64,000 nt of DNA from the NCBI RefSeq assembly GCF_032854445.1, contig NC_088304.1:7143704-7207703 (forward strand), written 5' to 3'. The position numbers and the translations under genes were made by a program. Source of the stretch: Liolophura sinensis (Eukaryota; Mollusca; Polyplacophora; Chitonida; Chitonidae). Under the pieces are notes generated by a model that was not told the origin of the DNA, searched no databases, and saw nothing but the letters and a program-made list of their open reading frames with translations. Below are positions 63,145 to 64,000 of the stretch, piece by piece; within the stretch, counting starts at the first letter, position 1; each line of letters starts with the position of its first letter.

Positions 63145-64000
63145 GGATTCAAGCTTGCTACCTCAGTGACAAGGGTTTCACTAGCTATGGTTAGACCAGC
63201 CTTGGCTCATGCTGACTCGTGTCGAAAACATTTGTACACATCTGGAAACATTTTCCAACCCTATATATGTAAAATAAAACCAGTTTTTTGCACATATACA
63301 TATGTACAATGGAGAATAATCATCAAAACCGCTCTTCCCAACATTCATCAACACGGAGTCATTCCACGCTTACAGCCTTCCATTTATTATGTCGTGCCAA
63401 GTCAGGTGAGAACCAAGATTGTTTTAGATACGAACCCAATTGGGCTTCAGCTTGAACCTACATTTATTTGTACTCAGAATGATTTATTGTTTATTTGCGT
63501 GAGTGGGAGTACTTTATGTGTAGTGACTGATTAATGGTGCTACGTAATGTAAATGTGTGAATCGAAACTAATAGCTCAGCTAGCGATTACTGTTCGGACA
63601 TGTGTTATACAGGCAGTCATCTCTGTTAACGATAACAGACCAGTATAAATAGAAGCATGAATTTTTACAAATTAGACGACCATAACATTGAAATTGTTTT
63701 CTAGACAGATCATATTCCACAGAAACAGGATCATAAAAGCCAAACACCATTACATCAAGTGGATTTTTCTAGTAATTTACTAGTATATTACACAGCCCGA
63801 AAGTCTTGTAATCATAAACCTTATGGAACCGCGTGAAGTTTTCCGTTAATGACGATGGCCGAAAAGCATTTTAAGAGGAGCGTCTGGTCAATCTCGGAAC
63901 CGGGTAACTCGATTAATCCTACTCTCAGATCAACCTTTTTCACCTCTCTGGAGAAATGGGGGAATTGGTATCCAGCAGGGCTGTCAAAATATGAACAAGC
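63145..64000. repeat. Monomer D7 (cut by window end)
   Basis: D-type a (ttgctacctcagtgacaagg), b, and c core near 63900, running off the window at aatatgaacaagc. Closely matches D1 through module b (both read tttcactagctatggttag). Confidence 0.85.

Larger units (their letters stand above)
59030..64000. repeat. HOR copy VI (partial): A-B-C-D
   Basis: Begins in A6 and runs through B6, C6 and the start of D7 before the window ends. Sequence and spacing (B-to-C 676, C-to-D 2,621) resemble copy I (C-to-D 2,603), including a duplicated 150-bp block in C that copies III and IV lack. Confidence 0.88.

Noticed and set aside
1-64000. CRISPR-like array suggested by regular spacing of module a
   Set aside because: Units are kilobases long, spacing is irregular, and the spacers are themselves repeats; not a CRISPR array.

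Overview
This window is eukaryotic, non-genic repeat DNA. It is AT-rich, has no open reading frame that looks like a host gene, and has no rRNA, tRNA or CRISPR signature. The organism is probably an animal. The only recognisable protein is a Tc1/mariner transposase relic of the DD34E type common in invertebrate and fish genomes; the species cannot be told from this sequence.

Almost all of the 64 kb is one head-to-tail tandem array built from a complex monomer of about 2.5 kb when complete. A complete monomer can be read as modules in the order a-b-c-e-d. Module a is marked by a block beginning ggattcgagcttgcgacc, b by tttatttgcgtgagtggg, c by tctcggaaccgggtaactcg, e is a more divergent AT-rich part, and d is marked by gaagttagcaggcaatgctc and ends with gatcgattctagagaggaga. 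Seven diverged types (here A to G) differ in sequence and in which modules they have lost. They recur in fixed order A-B-C-D-E-F-G, giving a higher-order repeat (HOR) of about 11.7 kb. Two neighbouring HOR copies (6964-18710, and 18711-31976 after removing a 1.5 kb transposon) have lengths of 11,747 and about 11,732 bases.

Layout: a collapsed HOR (1-6963, lacking E and G); one complete HOR (6964-18710); one complete HOR carrying a Tc1 element (18711-31976); one shortened by deletions (31977-42558); one rearranged HOR (42559-59029) with a fused C/D monomer, a duplicated D-E-F block and two further insertions; and the beginning of another HOR (59030-64000). The junctions lie in sequence shared between types, as expected for unequal exchange.

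Three unrelated insertions interrupt the array: a Tc1-like transposon (25240-26771) with perfect 25-bp inverted repeats, TA target duplication and a full-length transposase frame broken by two stop codons; a 1.16-kb TG...CA segment resembling a solo LTR (46504-47664); and a 1.0-kb unidentified insert (52700-53712). All three sit in E monomers, within about 45 bases of the same position. That clustering and the multi-kilobase HOR are the most notable features. No protein-coding system was found. The open frames in the monomers change between copies without sign of protein-level constraint.
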